From Fibrobacteraceae bacterium (GTDB taxonomy: Bacteria; Fibrobacterota; Fibrobacteria; Fibrobacterales; Fibrobacteraceae): a stretch of 64,000 nucleotides of DNA. The position numbers and the translations under genes are program-made. The stretch is taken from NCBI GenBank assembly GCA_017631885.1, contig JAGBSH010000021.1, positions 24,096 to 88,095 on the forward strand, given 5' to 3'. Under the pieces are notes generated by a model, which worked only from the letters and a program-made list of their open reading frames with translations, was not told the DNA's origin and did no database searches. Below, in pieces: positions 27,018 through 36,631 of this stretch (its first letter is position 1; every line of letters begins with the position of its first letter).

Positions 27018-28490
27018 TTACTTTTCTCTTATAGTATAGATTACTAAAGAACCGCCATATTCATAAGAAACTACAAGAAGAGGTGTGTTTGTAGGGCTTT
27101 TTTCTTTAGGAATAAAGAGCAAACCTTCGGGGCCACGGTCTTGAGGATCCATAAAAAATGCTTTATACTGCGGATTTTCGCCATTTTTCAGTTCAAAAAC
27201 AATAATTCCACTCATGCGTTCTAAAGCGACAAAGGCGTATAATTTGCCAGAAATTTCTCCCACCACCACATTTTCTGGTTCTGAACCTTTTGAATTACTC
27301 CTAGCATTGACTTTAACTTTTCCTTTTTTAGAGTTCCAATTAAAGTATTTTGGGGCTAATTCTTCCATTTTTTTCTCAATGAAATTTCCACTATCCCATA
27401 TTAATTTGCCGTTTTTGCCATCAAAAAGGCTTATGGAACGCGTTCCATACGAATAAAAAGCTTCACATTCTCCTTTAGAATTTTTCTTACAAGCGTCTTT
27501 TGCCAGTTTGATATCTGATAAAGCTTCTTCAATTTCTGGAGTAAACACTTTTTTGTCTAAAGTTTCTCCAACGATGCGTTTTTTCCATTTTAAAGCATCT
27601 TTCCAAAAAGAATAATCCATATCGGCACCTTCATTGGCCGTAATTATAAAATGATTGTTTTTATGTTGAAATAAAGCAATTCCATCAGGTTGGCGTAAAC
27701 CCAATAAAGGCAAATTATCCCAAATGATTTTTTCACCTTTACGAACGACAATGGCATTTTCTTTTTGACTATGATCTAGAGTCCCTAATCCGAAAACTTC
27801 TGAAATTTTAGCATTTGGGATATCAATTTGGGCAATAGCGTTATTTTCTTGTAAACTGACATAAGCAGTTCTAGAATCTTCTGAAATGGTGATATATTCT
27901 GGTTCAAGGGATTTGAAAAAAGATGCCGGACCACTTGTTCTAACGCCAGATGCAATCAATTTTGTTGAATCTAAATGGTTAAACTGTAAAAGTTGAACTT
28001 GCATTTTTTCAAGTGACAAGAGAAGAACCGCTCCATCTGGGTCACTAGAATTGTCATCGGTCGGAGCGCCTTCACAAGCTCCTAATAAAAATTTTCCATT
28101 TGGGGTAAATGTCACCATGTCTAAGCCAGGACATGTTTTAAATTCTTGTTTTAAAACTAAAGAATCTTCGTAAGTGTATAAACGAAGTAGGCCAGATGTT
28201 GCGTTTCCTGGAAATGCTATTGCAAATGTTTTTTCAAAAATAGTAATACTTGCTGCGGCTTCTCCTAAATCTTTTGTAGCAAGTAAAGCAGGCGATTCTG
28301 GTTTTGATAAATCTATTTCATAAAGATTTTTACCACCGATTCCGTATAATTTTTTATTAAGCGAGGAATAAGCGGAAATTTCTATTTCAGTGAGTGATAA
28401 GCGTGAAACAGGTTTTAAAAATTCACCTTCTTCAAAGACTTCAGCAAATGCAAATGCACTTAGCAATAGAAATAAAAAAAGAAATCGCAT
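27018..28490 (-). CDS. choice-of-anchor I-like exported beta-propeller protein
   Basis: A 490-residue protein with signal peptide ('FLFLFLLLSAFAFAEV'). Repeated beta-propeller blades are seen ('SLNKKLYGIGGKNLYEIDL', 'EYITISEDSRTAYVSLQENN', 'FIITANEGADMDYS'). The segments 'SLQENNAIAQIDI', 'DGIALF' and 'GSEPENVVVGEISGKLYAFV' match the choice-of-anchor I / alkaline-phosphatase-like propeller family found on exported bacterial proteins. The catalytic function is unproven. No C-terminal anchor is visible, and the protein ends soon after the last blade. It is the middle gene of the minus-strand run between TcdA and the M23 peptidase. Confidence 0.75.
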   Translation of the reverse strand: MRFLFLFLLLSAFAFAEVFEEGEFLKPVSRLSLTEIEISAYSSLNKKLYGIGGKNLYEIDLSKPESPALLATKDLGEAAASITIFEKTFAIAFPGNATSGLLRLYTYEDSLVLKQEFKTCPGLDMVTFTPNGKFLLGACEGAPTDDNSSDPDGAVLLLSLEKMQVQLLQFNHLDSTKLIASGVRTSGPASFFKSLEPEYITISEDSRTAYVSLQENNAIAQIDIPNAKISEVFGLGTLDHSQKENAIVVRKGEKIIWDNLPLLGLRQPDGIALFQHKNNHFIITANEGADMDYSFWKDALKWKKRIVGETLDKKVFTPEIEEALSDIKLAKDACKKNSKGECEAFYSYGTRSISLFDGKNGKLIWDSGNFIEKKMEELAPKYFNWNSKKGKVKVNARSNSKGSEPENVVVGEISGKLYAFVALERMSGIIVFELKNGENPQYKAFFMDPQDRGPEGLLFIPKEKSPTNTPLLVVSYEYGGSLVIYTIREK

Positions 28491-28522
28491 ACAAATTAAC
28501 CTTTTTAATGTTTTTTCTAAAT

Positions 28523-29251
28523 CTATAAATTTTCGTTTTGTGATAAAAGTAAAGTATTTAAAACAAGTGAAGCCAAAGTTAATCCAAATGTAGCCGTAAC
28601 AGTAACAACACTTCCAAGTGCAGGCTTAGAACCTTTTTCTAAAATGTCACAATAACCAGTTTTTGGATTTTCAAGGCTATAAACCACTTCAAAATTTCCA
28701 GAAAACCCTTTTTTTCGCAAAATTTGACGTAATTGTTTTCCAAGAGGACAACCGACACTTTTCCAAATATCGCTGTGTCGTACAAAAGTCGGGTCTGTGC
28801 GGCCAGCTGCCCCTAAAGAAGAAAAAAGAAGCACTTGTTTTTCTGTGCTAGATAAAATCAAATCCACTTTTGCCTGCATTGAATCAATTGCATCAATAAC
28901 CACATCAAAAGATTCTAACGAAAATTTTTTAGCGTCTCCTGGATTATAAATTTCAATTCTTGGTTCTATTATTACATCGGGAACAATTTCTGTAAGTCTT
29001 TTGGCTAAAACTTCTACTTTGGCTAAACCAAGAGTTTCTTTTGTGGCTGGTAGTTGTCTGTTTACATTGGAGGCTACTACAAAATCTGGGTCTACTAACA
29101 CTAAATGTTTAATACCTGAACGGACTAATGCTTCTGCACACCAACTCCCCACGCCTCCAACTCCAAAAAGAATAACTTTTACTTTTGAAAGTTTGTCTAA
29201 ACTTTCTTTACCATAAAGAGGAATTAACCGCGAAAAAAAATCCATTTGCAT
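28523..29251 (-). CDS. tcdA: tRNA threonylcarbamoyladenosine dehydratase
   Basis: A 242-residue E1-like ThiF/MoeB superfamily protein. The nucleotide loop is 'VILFGVGGVGSWCAEAL' (about 26-42), 'DPDFVVASNVNRQLPAT' is characteristic of TcdA/CsdL, and 'VVIDAIDSMQAKVDLI' follows. TcdA cyclises N6-threonylcarbamoyladenosine (t6A) at tRNA position 37 to ct6A using ATP. A C-terminal hydrophobic helix ('TATFGLTLASLVLNTLL') suits membrane association, as in E. coli. The start may be ATG 29251 or 29245. No csdE/csdA partner is adjacent. Confidence 0.9.
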   Translation of the reverse strand: MQMDFFSRLIPLYGKESLDKLSKVKVILFGVGGVGSWCAEALVRSGIKHLVLVDPDFVVASNVNRQLPATKETLGLAKVEVLAKRLTEIVPDVIIEPRIEIYNPGDAKKFSLESFDVVIDAIDSMQAKVDLILSSTEKQVLLFSSLGAAGRTDPTFVRHSDIWKSVGCPLGKQLRQILRKKGFSGNFEVVYSLENPKTGYCDILEKGSKPALGSVVTVTATFGLTLASLVLNTLLLSQNENL

Positions 29252-29550
29252 AAAACAAAATTTAAATAATCTAACAAAATAATGTCAAATCATTGTTTTA
29301 TTTCAAAATGGTTTTGAATGTTACGTTTTTTTTATCAAAAGAAGCGTTGCTCAATAAAATGGCTCTTTTGGAAAAAGAATAGGTCTATTTTAAAATTTTT
29401 GAAATGGTTACAACAAAAGTATCTAAGCCATTATTTATACCATAAAATTTGTTTCTAGAGGCAAAAACGGGTTCAATTTAAAAAATCAGAAATTTTTATT
29501 GTTTTATTTTTTATATACTTTGAAATACTCCTGAAAATAGGTGGTTTTAT

Positions 29551-31446
29551 ATGAAAATTTTCAAAAAACTTTTAGCTGTTTTTTGTGCTTTAATTTTAGT
29601 TCTTGCTTTGTTTATTCAATTTCTTTTCCCGCCAATTGCTGCGTCTTATGTAGAGAAACATTCCGCAGAATGGATTGGCAGGCAAGTAAAAATCAATGAT
29701 TTTCATTGGAGCCTTTTATCGTTTGAAATCCATTTAAATGGCGTTACTTTGTTTGAACAAGATAACCAAACTGAATTTGTTGGTTGGGATAATTTTTCTT
29801 TAGATATTTCACCACTTGCTCTTTTAACAGGTACTGGAAAATTAGAATCATTAAAATTAAATGGCTTACGGGCAAATGTAATTCAAAATGGAGAACATTT
29901 TAATTTTTCTGATATTTTAGATTTTTTGAATAAACAAAATCAAGATTCTCTTTCAATAGCCCAAAAAGAAAAAACAGATGTAATTGAAAATCAAAAACCT
30001 ATTGCAGATTCTCTAAAAACAGCCAAAGATTCTATTCAAAATTCTCAGGCAAAATTTGTGAATCCTTTAAAATCGCTCCCTATAAAAGTTCAACTTGAAA
30101 ACATTGATATCAAAAATGTTTCATTGTCTTATAAAGATATTGCTACGAAAAGAGAATTGATTGTTGAAAAAATTTCTGTATCTATTCCTGAAATTAGCTC
30201 AAAAAATCCAGAAGCCAAAGTACTTGTTCATGCTGAATTTCCATTAGGCGGAAAATTTGATTTAACGACAAATGTTAATTTGGATAGTGGGCTCTTCAAA
30301 GTGAATACAAACCTTAATGAATATAACCTTGAAAACGCTTTTTCAATAGCTCGTTCTATTGTTCAAATAGATTTGTTAAAAGGGAATTTTTCTTTAAAAA
30401 TCAATGCTGATGGTTCCATTTCAGACCCGCTTTCTACTGTAGTTTCTGGGGCTATAAAAATGAAAGATGTTCAGCTCAAAGAATCTGCTGGCGGTGCTTA
30501 TGAATTGAATTATTTTGGAACAGGTTTTACAGGCGTTTCAATAGCTCAAAATAAAATTCCTGTTGATTCTTTGATTGTTAATGGGGTTAATGCTCATTTT
30601 GATTTATTTAAAAACACAAACAATATTGCAAAGCTTTTAAAACAAGAGCCAAAAGAAGAAAGTAAGGATTCTACCATTCAAGCTATTCCAAAGGAACTTG
30701 CAAAAAACACAGAAGATTCTGTTTCCTTAAAAACTACCCCAGACACAACTTTTGCTGAAAAGCCCAAAACCAAAGAAAAACTTCCAGAAATCACACTTAA
30801 AACATTAGATATTTCCAATGTTAAATTTACTCTCAATGATTACTCTATTAAAAAGCCAATGCATTATACAGTTAGAGATATTCAAGTATCCGGAAAAGAT
30901 ATTTCTATGAAATCATTAGGTATCAAAGTTTCAATGCATTTTCCGCAAAGTGGCTCATTGAATCTTGATTTTAAAGGCTCTCCAAGTGATTTAACTACAA
31001 TGAAAATCAATTTACTTATTTCACAAATGGCTTTACAACCATTTTCACCATATTCGATTCATTTCACTGGTTTTCCTTTGAAAGCAGGAACTTTAAATGT
31101 AGAAAGCCATACCAATATTCTTAAAAATGAATTAGACAGTAAAAATTCTGTTTTAATCCACAAAATTGATGTCGAAGATAAAGTGAAAAATATTGAACCA
31201 GAATTTTCTATACCAATGAAAGTCGGGCTTTACTTGCTTAAAGATAGAAAAGATGATATTAAAATTGATTTACCTGTTAAAGGAAACATCACGGACCCGG
31301 AATTTTCTTTTGGAAAAATTATCTGGAAAACTTTCTGTAATTTGATTGTGAAAGTAGCTTTAACGCCTACAAAATTATTGACGGCTCCGGTTGACGCTTT
31401 GACAAGTGAGGATTCTGAAGAAAAAGCTAATACTTCAGAAGATTAA
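29551..31446 (+). CDS. DUF748/AsmA-like inner-membrane-anchored envelope protein
   Basis: A 631-residue protein. A single N-terminal transmembrane helix ('LLAVFCALILVLALFIQFLF') is followed by a long periplasmic beta-rich region of the DUF748/AsmA-like type ('INDFHWSLLSFEIHLNGVTL', 'VSGAIKMKDVQLKESAGGAY'). Two low-complexity inserts rich in Asp-Ser and Lys (about 130-170 and 360-410) break the fold. AsmA-like proteins form grooves thought to carry lipids between membranes. AGGTGG precedes the ATG. It is a single gene; the 299 bases before it (29252-29550) hold nothing recognisable. Short length compared with TamB or YhdP suggests a minor member. Confidence 0.7.
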   Translation: MKIFKKLLAVFCALILVLALFIQFLFPPIAASYVEKHSAEWIGRQVKINDFHWSLLSFEIHLNGVTLFEQDNQTEFVGWDNFSLDISPLALLTGTGKLESLKLNGLRANVIQNGEHFNFSDILDFLNKQNQDSLSIAQKEKTDVIENQKPIADSLKTAKDSIQNSQAKFVNPLKSLPIKVQLENIDIKNVSLSYKDIATKRELIVEKISVSIPEISSKNPEAKVLVHAEFPLGGKFDLTTNVNLDSGLFKVNTNLNEYNLENAFSIARSIVQIDLLKGNFSLKINADGSISDPLSTVVSGAIKMKDVQLKESAGGAYELNYFGTGFTGVSIAQNKIPVDSLIVNGVNAHFDLFKNTNNIAKLLKQEPKEESKDSTIQAIPKELAKNTEDSVSLKTTPDTTFAEKPKTKEKLPEITLKTLDISNVKFTLNDYSIKKPMHYTVRDIQVSGKDISMKSLGIKVSMHFPQSGSLNLDFKGSPSDLTTMKINLLISQMALQPFSPYSIHFTGFPLKAGTLNVESHTNILKNELDSKNSVLIHKIDVEDKVKNIEPEFSIPMKVGLYLLKDRKDDIKIDLPVKGNITDPEFSFGKIIWKTFCNLIVKVALTPTKLLTAPVDALTSEDSEEKANTSED

Positions 31447-31519
31447 ATAAGTTCTAGAAGCGAAAACTTACACAAAGATAATTGTGCAAGATAGATAGCC
31501 TAGTGCTAAAAGTTGAAAA

Positions 31520-32248
31520 TTATTTTTTGTATTCTAAAAGTTCTGGTTTGCCGTTTTGCATTTTTAAATAATGCAACGAAAAAAGCCATTGCCCAGGAGA
31601 TGCGACTATTCCGTTTTGAACGTTCCAAATTCCAGGAATATGATGATGCCCATGAATAAAGAAATCACAATTATTCTCGTTCATTAAACGTATGCCAGCA
31701 TCAAGATATTCTTTTAAATGAATGGTTCTATTTTCGCCATATTTTCGGCTATTTTGCCCAACAAAACGAGCAAGAGACATTCCGGCATCTGGGTGAATCA
31801 AACGAAAAAGCGTTCTGTTTAATGGAAAATCTAAAACTTTACGAACTATGCGATAACCTTTGTCTGAAGAGGCTAAGCCGTCGCCATGTTGCAAAATAAG
31901 TCGTTTGCCTTGTAATTCTAAAATAAGTTGTTTGCCCGTTTTTACACCCAAAGACTTTTCAAAAAAATCGCCCAACGCAAAATCATGGTTCCCCATTAAA
32001 TAGTGAACATTTACGCCTTTATCCACTAAATCACCAAGAGTTCTGTAAAGAGGCAAGTGATCTCTAGAAATATAATAGCGGTATTCGTACCAAAATTCAA
32101 AAAGGTCGCCGATAAAAATTATATGGGACGCATTTTCAGAGCATTCTTTTAAGCATTTTACCAATAATGATTCTCTGTCTGTATGAGAACCTTCAGGATT
32201 AACGCCTAAATGCGCATCTGAAAAAAAATAGGCCGCTTTTTCTTGCAT
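31520..32248 (-). CDS. lpxH: UDP-2,3-diacylglucosamine hydrolase-type metallophosphoesterase
   Basis: A 242-residue calcineurin-like phosphoesterase with all metal motifs: SDAHLG (Asp11, His13), GDLFEFWYEY, GNHDF, HGDG and GHHHIPG. The spacing and 'DLFEFW' fit LpxH, which removes UMP from UDP-diacylglucosamine in lipid A synthesis. This agrees with a Gram-negative cell and with the nearby lnt gene. Related LpxH2-type phosphatases share these motifs, so the symbol is probable rather than certain. It is a monocistronic minus-strand gene, divergent from the lipoprotein gene at 32298. Confidence 0.8.
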   Translation of the reverse strand: MQEKAAYFFSDAHLGVNPEGSHTDRESLLVKCLKECSENASHIIFIGDLFEFWYEYRYYISRDHLPLYRTLGDLVDKGVNVHYLMGNHDFALGDFFEKSLGVKTGKQLILELQGKRLILQHGDGLASSDKGYRIVRKVLDFPLNRTLFRLIHPDAGMSLARFVGQNSRKYGENRTIHLKEYLDAGIRLMNENNCDFFIHGHHHIPGIWNVQNGIVASPGQWLFSLHYLKMQNGKPELLEYKK

Positions 32249-32297
32249 GTCACTAATTTAAGAAAATATTCTAAAAAAAGTATTCTAATTTTACTCT

Positions 32298-32870
32298 GTG
32301 TGTTTCTTTAGAAAAATTTTCCCGTTTCTTTTGATTGTTGTGCTCTCAGCTTGCACAGCAGCGCATTTTGATGGTAGCTCATTAGAAACAACACCTATTT
32401 CTCAAAATTTAAATTCTACCAAAATAAAAATGCAAATCAATGGGATTCATACAGAAATTGCTCCTAATTTAAAGAATCTATACGCTCACACACTTGAAAA
32501 AGCATCCTGTTCAGAAAAACAATTGATTTTATCTATTGAAGGAAAAGTTGATTCTAAAAAAAACAGTGCTTGGTATCTAGGCATGGCTCTTTTTATTCCA
32601 TTTTGGCCCGCAATGCCTTCTCACACCACCCTTTCTTATACTTTAAATGCTTCGTTATTTTGTGAAAGTAATTTAAAATCTCAAATTAAATTGCAAGAAG
32701 ATGAAGAAGTCTCTTTATTTTTCTATGGAGCTATTCGCATGGCTCCGATAAATGAAGCTTCTGATATGATTCACCGAAAATTTGCAGCAAGATTAGCAAG
32801 TGCTCTTTATGATAACAAACCTACAGACGCTTCTATTTTTGCCGATTACACCATTAACAAAGAGAATTAA
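32298..32870 (+). CDS. predicted lipoprotein of unknown function
   Basis: A 190-residue protein starting with GTG at 32298. The lipoprotein signal ends in 'FLLIVVLSACTAAHF' (lipobox LSAC, Cys19). The mature part has a central hydrophobic segment 'YLGMALFIPFWPAMPSHTTL' and otherwise alternating short strands. I do not recognise a family. The rsmI ATG follows two bases after its stop, and the whole run lipoprotein-rsmI-lnt is probably one transcript. No Shine-Dalgarno sequence is evident at the GTG, so the start is the least certain part. Confidence 0.55.
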   Translation: MCFFRKIFPFLLIVVLSACTAAHFDGSSLETTPISQNLNSTKIKMQINGIHTEIAPNLKNLYAHTLEKASCSEKQLILSIEGKVDSKKNSAWYLGMALFIPFWPAMPSHTTLSYTLNASLFCESNLKSQIKLQEDEEVSLFFYGAIRMAPINEASDMIHRKFAARLASALYDNKPTDASIFADYTINKEN

Positions 32871-32871
32871 T

Positions 32872-33564
32872 ATGCACACACTTTATATTGTCGCTACCCC
32901 AATTGGAAACTTAGAAGACATAACATTTCGTGCAATCAGGACTTTAAAAGAAGTGCCATTGATTCTTGCAGAAGACACTCGCCATTCTAGATTGTTACTT
33001 GACCATTATGGCATAAAAACGCCAATGGAAGCTTACCATGATTTTAATAAAGAAAAAGTAACTCCAAAATATGTGGATTATTTAAAAACAAGTGGTGATA
33101 TTGCTTTGATAAGTGATGCTGGCACTCCTGGAATTGCTGACCCAGCGTTTAATTTAGTTCGAGAATGTGTTCGCGAAGGGATAACTGTATGCCCTGTCCC
33201 TGGTGCATGCGCTATGATAAACGCTTTGATTGCAAGCGGACTGCCGACAGATAGATTTCGGTTTGAAAATTTTTCACCAAAGAAAAGCGCTCAACGCTTG
33301 CGCGTTTTAGAAGATTTAAAAACAAATGCAGATTCTACAGTTATTTTTTACGCAAGTCCACACAACCTTTTAAAATTTCTTGAAGAAATTAAAACTGTTT
33401 TTGGTGATATTACAATTGTTTTAGCTCGAGAACTCACAAAGAAATTTGAAGAACATTTGCGCGGGACTCCAGAACAATTACTTGAACATTATAAAGAAAG
33501 AACACCTAAAGGTGAATTTGTTTTAATGTTTCACCCACAAGGAAAAGGTGGAATGATTTTATGA
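32872..33564 (+). CDS. rsmI: 16S rRNA (cytidine1402-2'-O)-methyltransferase RsmI
   Basis: A 230-residue SAM-dependent methyltransferase of the tetrapyrrole-methylase fold. 'LYIVATPIGNLEDITFRA' at the N-terminus, 'AEDTRHSRLLLDHYGI', 'LISDAGTPGIADP' and 'VPGACAMINALIASGLPTD' are the RsmI blocks. With RsmH it modifies C1402 in the 30S P site. The start is ATG 32872, which gives the standard N-terminus; an upstream in-frame ATG at 32800 lies inside the lipoprotein gene. It is shorter than E. coli RsmI (286 residues) because it lacks the C-terminal extension. Its stop overlaps the lnt start by four bases. Confidence 0.95.
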   Translation: MHTLYIVATPIGNLEDITFRAIRTLKEVPLILAEDTRHSRLLLDHYGIKTPMEAYHDFNKEKVTPKYVDYLKTSGDIALISDAGTPGIADPAFNLVRECVREGITVCPVPGACAMINALIASGLPTDRFRFENFSPKKSAQRLRVLEDLKTNADSTVIFYASPHNLLKFLEEIKTVFGDITIVLARELTKKFEEHLRGTPEQLLEHYKERTPKGEFVLMFHPQGKGGMIL

Positions 33565-35501
33565 AATTCTCCTTTTTAACTTTTTTGAAAGAAATGACTA
33601 CGGTTCAAAAAGTATTCTTGTTGTTACAACTTTTTTGGGCTGGTTTTGCTGTGATTTCAGCCCCAGATACTCCAGGACTTTACACACAGAATTTGCAATT
33701 TTTGCCTCTTGTTTTTGCTTTGCCTTTCTTTATTCCCAAATGCTTGTGGAATAAATCAATTAAGTCAAAATTTGCCACACATGTTTTTTGGTTTTCAGGC
33801 ATTGCGTTTTTAGGATTAGCTTTAGACTACCTTTTAAAAAGCCACGCGGGTATTGTTCAATTAGCTATTGCCACTTTACCGGCTTTTGCTATTTGGCTTT
33901 TCAGATTTATCCGGTGGAATATAAATTCCATTCGACAAAAAGAATGTTTACAAGCACTTGCATTTTCCTCAATTTCTTGGTGTGCTTATGCTCTTGCGTT
34001 TCCACCACTTCCTTTAGGGATTCTAGCTCCCCTTCTTTTAGTTCCTTGGTTTCTTGTTTTGAGTAGATATTCTAAACAAGCTGTTTTGTTTGCCACTTTC
34101 TGGTCTGGCATGCTTTACAATACCATTAACTATTACTGGATTTATAACGTGATGAAAGTCGGACCAGCAGGTTTGATTCTCTTTGGTTTATTTTTACTTA
34201 TTTGCTATTTCAGTTTGTATAATGTAATTGCGGCATTTGTTTTTGTGGCGATAAGGAATTTAAAGCAAAAGAAAATTTGGTTGCTTCTTTTTCCACTATT
34301 TTATGCAGGCCTTGAAATGACCCGCACCTATGGTGATTTTGCGTTCCCATGGAGCCATTTAGGATACGCTTTTGGAAACCATTTAGAACTTTTACAAATG
34401 CTTTCTTATATTGGGATTTTTGGTTATACCGCTTTAATTCTTTATTCTAATATGGCTATTGCTTATGGCATTTTACATAAAAAACGTTTACTTTTTTCTA
34501 TTCCAATTATTCTTTTAGCTATCCTTTTTGTGCATGGTTCTATTGTTCTTTCTAAAGAAGAAGCAAAGCCATTTTATGTAAAAAATGCAAATGAAAACCC
34601 CAAAATAGCTCTTGTCCAGCCAAGCATTCCGCAAACAGCTAAATGGAGTAAAGCTTATTTAGATTCTGTTGTGGGTAAAACGCTTTCAATGGCAAGAGAC
34701 AGCATCCCGAGAGATTCTGTAGATTTAATTGTCTTTGCTGAAACAGCAGTCCCAGACCATTTAAAAAGACAACCTCTTGTACAAAGAAAAATTCACAATC
34801 TAGCTATAATGAAAAATGCTCCCATTTTAACAGGGGCTTTAGATTATTTAAGACTTGATGCGTCTAAAAATTCTCCTAAACGTTACGAGGTTTATAACGC
34901 CGCCTTTTTCTTTAGAGAAGATAACACTGTTCCTTCAAGATACATAAAAAAACACTTAGTTCCTTTTAGTGAAAGGATTCCTTTTGACGATGTTTTCCCT
35001 ATTTTGAATTATGTGGATTTTGGTGAAGGCGATTTTGTAGCCGGTAAAGAAACGCCGGTTTATGAACCATTTTTCTGGACACCATATATTTGTTACGATG
35101 CCATTTTTGGAGATATTATCCGCGAGGCAATACGAAGTGGTTCTAAATTAATGGTCAATATTACAAATGATGGTTGGTTTGGAAAAAGTACTGCCCCAAG
35201 TCAACATCTGAATTTAATTCGTTATCGAGCTATAGAACATGGTTATCCTGTGGCACGAGTGGCTAATAGTGGGATTTCTGCTTTTATTGATCAGTATGGC
35301 CATTATAGCGAAAAAACGTCTCTTTTTACTGACCGCGTTCTGATTTCTTCAATACCTTTACGGCACAGAGATACGCTTTATTTTAATATAGGCGACTTTG
35401 TTGAAAAAGGTCTTTTAATCTTTTTTGCTCTTTACCTAATCACATTGTTCGGGTTTAAAATGGGATTAAGATTGAAAAAGGAAAAGTTTAAGCAAGTTTA
35501 A
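33561..35501 (+). CDS. lnt: apolipoprotein N-acyltransferase
   Basis: A 646-residue inner-membrane enzyme that adds the third acyl chain to lipoproteins. An N-terminal half of about eight to ten transmembrane helices ends in a small periplasmic loop. The nitrilase-like domain (about 345-610) has the triad Glu394 ('VFAETAVPD'), Lys463 ('YIKKHLVPFSE') and Cys511 ('PYICYDAIFGD'), followed by a final helix. It is longer than E. coli Lnt (512) through an expanded membrane region at the N-terminus. Start and stop of rsmI overlap (ATGA). It fits the many predicted lipoproteins in this window. Confidence 0.95.
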   Translation: MKFSFLTFLKEMTTVQKVFLLLQLFWAGFAVISAPDTPGLYTQNLQFLPLVFALPFFIPKCLWNKSIKSKFATHVFWFSGIAFLGLALDYLLKSHAGIVQLAIATLPAFAIWLFRFIRWNINSIRQKECLQALAFSSISWCAYALAFPPLPLGILAPLLLVPWFLVLSRYSKQAVLFATFWSGMLYNTINYYWIYNVMKVGPAGLILFGLFLLICYFSLYNVIAAFVFVAIRNLKQKKIWLLLFPLFYAGLEMTRTYGDFAFPWSHLGYAFGNHLELLQMLSYIGIFGYTALILYSNMAIAYGILHKKRLLFSIPIILLAILFVHGSIVLSKEEAKPFYVKNANENPKIALVQPSIPQTAKWSKAYLDSVVGKTLSMARDSIPRDSVDLIVFAETAVPDHLKRQPLVQRKIHNLAIMKNAPILTGALDYLRLDASKNSPKRYEVYNAAFFFREDNTVPSRYIKKHLVPFSERIPFDDVFPILNYVDFGEGDFVAGKETPVYEPFFWTPYICYDAIFGDIIREAIRSGSKLMVNITNDGWFGKSTAPSQHLNLIRYRAIEHGYPVARVANSGISAFIDQYGHYSEKTSLFTDRVLISSIPLRHRDTLYFNIGDFVEKGLLIFFALYLITLFGFKMGLRLKKEKFKQV

Positions 35502-36112
35502 TTTTTTGAATTTTCACTTGTAGAAATTTTTTTCTTTTCTCTTCTTTTGTCTAAGAACGGTCTAACTATACTTGTGATATTCATTGCAAATCCAATAATC
35601 ATAAGCATACTTGCCGCATAAGCTCCATGTGCTGCTTCGGCAAAAAGAATAGCCCCTAAACCTAATTTTTCAAAAATTATAGTTAACTGGTCTAGATAAA
35701 TCCACATGGCGCTAAAAGAACAAAGCCCCATAACTAAAGAGCCTAGTGGCGAGAACCATGCAAAAATAGAAGCCAATAAAACTCCAATAAATATGATATA
35801 AAGCACATAAGAAGGTTGCTCAAGAGCAGCAATTTGTTTAAACGCTTCTGGATTTGCTTTTTCTAAACTTAACAAACGTTTTTGAAATGTTTCATTGTCT
35901 TTTAAATCGTCTTTAAAAGAAATTCCATTTGCTAATTCGTAAGCATTAAAAGAGGCTATTTTTTTTGCTCCATCTGTTACGCCCGGTGTAGAAGCACAAG
36001 AAAAAATAACTAAAGGCATTAAAAACGCAAGAAAAACAAACAAAAATGGAATCGACGTTAAACGACGAAAGTGTTTTGCTAAACGTGGCTTTTGGTCTTC
36101 AGCAATAGGCAA
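35498..36112 (-). CDS. predicted inner-membrane protein of unknown function
   Basis: A 204-residue protein starting with TTG at 36112, chosen because a full AGGAGG lies eight bases upstream and no ATG fits. It has one N-terminal transmembrane helix ('IPFLFVFLAFLMPLVIFSCA') and, after a soluble stretch of about 55 residues, three further hydrophobic segments between about 100 and 185. The 'FSCAST' end of the first helix resembles a lipobox, but the distance from the N-terminus (about 39 residues) is long. The C-terminus is basic and Lys/Ser rich. Its 3' end overlaps lnt convergently by four bases. No family recognised. Confidence 0.55.
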   Translation of the reverse strand: MPIAEDQKPRLAKHFRRLTSIPFLFVFLAFLMPLVIFSCASTPGVTDGAKKIASFNAYELANGISFKDDLKDNETFQKRLLSLEKANPEAFKQIAALEQPSYVLYIIFIGVLLASIFAWFSPLGSLVMGLCSFSAMWIYLDQLTIIFEKLGLGAILFAEAAHGAYAASMLMIIGFAMNITSIVRPFLDKRREKKKISTSENSKN

Positions 36113-36286
36113 AATAAACCTCCTAAAATGTTTGGTAGAAAATAGTAAATCTTAAGAAAAGACAAAACATTTTATCATTAAAAAACGACAACAGTTCTGT
36201 ATTGCTTAGTTTTAGGCAAAAAAAGAGTATTTAAAGCCTTTTGAATATGTATCTTTAAAAAGTACGTTGTAAAATAGAGGCTTTTT

Positions 36287-36631
36287 ATGTTAGCAAAAAC
36301 CGCAAAAGAATTTCACGCCGAAAAAAAAGGAAATTGTGCAGAATCTGTAGCATACGCTTACCTTGTATCGAAAAATACTTCTTTAAATGAAATGGAATTA
36401 GTACTTGCTGAAATGAAACTTTGTGGTGGCGGGCGGGCACCAAACGGCTTGTGTGGAGCCCTTTATGCGGCTCTACGTTTTGCAAAAAGTGAAAACAAAC
36501 AGGCGATTCAAGAATATTTTGAAAAAAATGCTGGCGGAATATGTTGTAAAGATATCCGCCCAGCAAAAATAACACCTTGCAATCGCTGTGTAGAAATCGC
36601 AGCAGAAGCTATTGAAAAACTAGATACCTGA
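36287..36631 (+). CDS. C_GCAxxG_C_C family redox-type protein
   Basis: A 114-residue Cys-rich protein. Conserved cysteines occur in 'GNCAESV' (Cys17), 'LCGGGRAPNGLCGALYAA' (two Cys), 'GICCKDI' (two Cys) and 'PCNRCVEIAAEA' (two Cys). This is the order of the C_GCAxxG_C_C family (putative redox-active or metal-binding proteins), with CGAL in place of the usual CGAV. There is no signal peptide, so it is cytoplasmic. Function in the family is not established; disulfide exchange or metal binding are the options. It converges on the yhhQ gene with a 12-base 3' overlap. Confidence 0.75.
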   Translation: MLAKTAKEFHAEKKGNCAESVAYAYLVSKNTSLNEMELVLAEMKLCGGGRAPNGLCGALYAALRFAKSENKQAIQEYFEKNAGGICCKDIRPAKITPCNRCVEIAAEAIEKLDT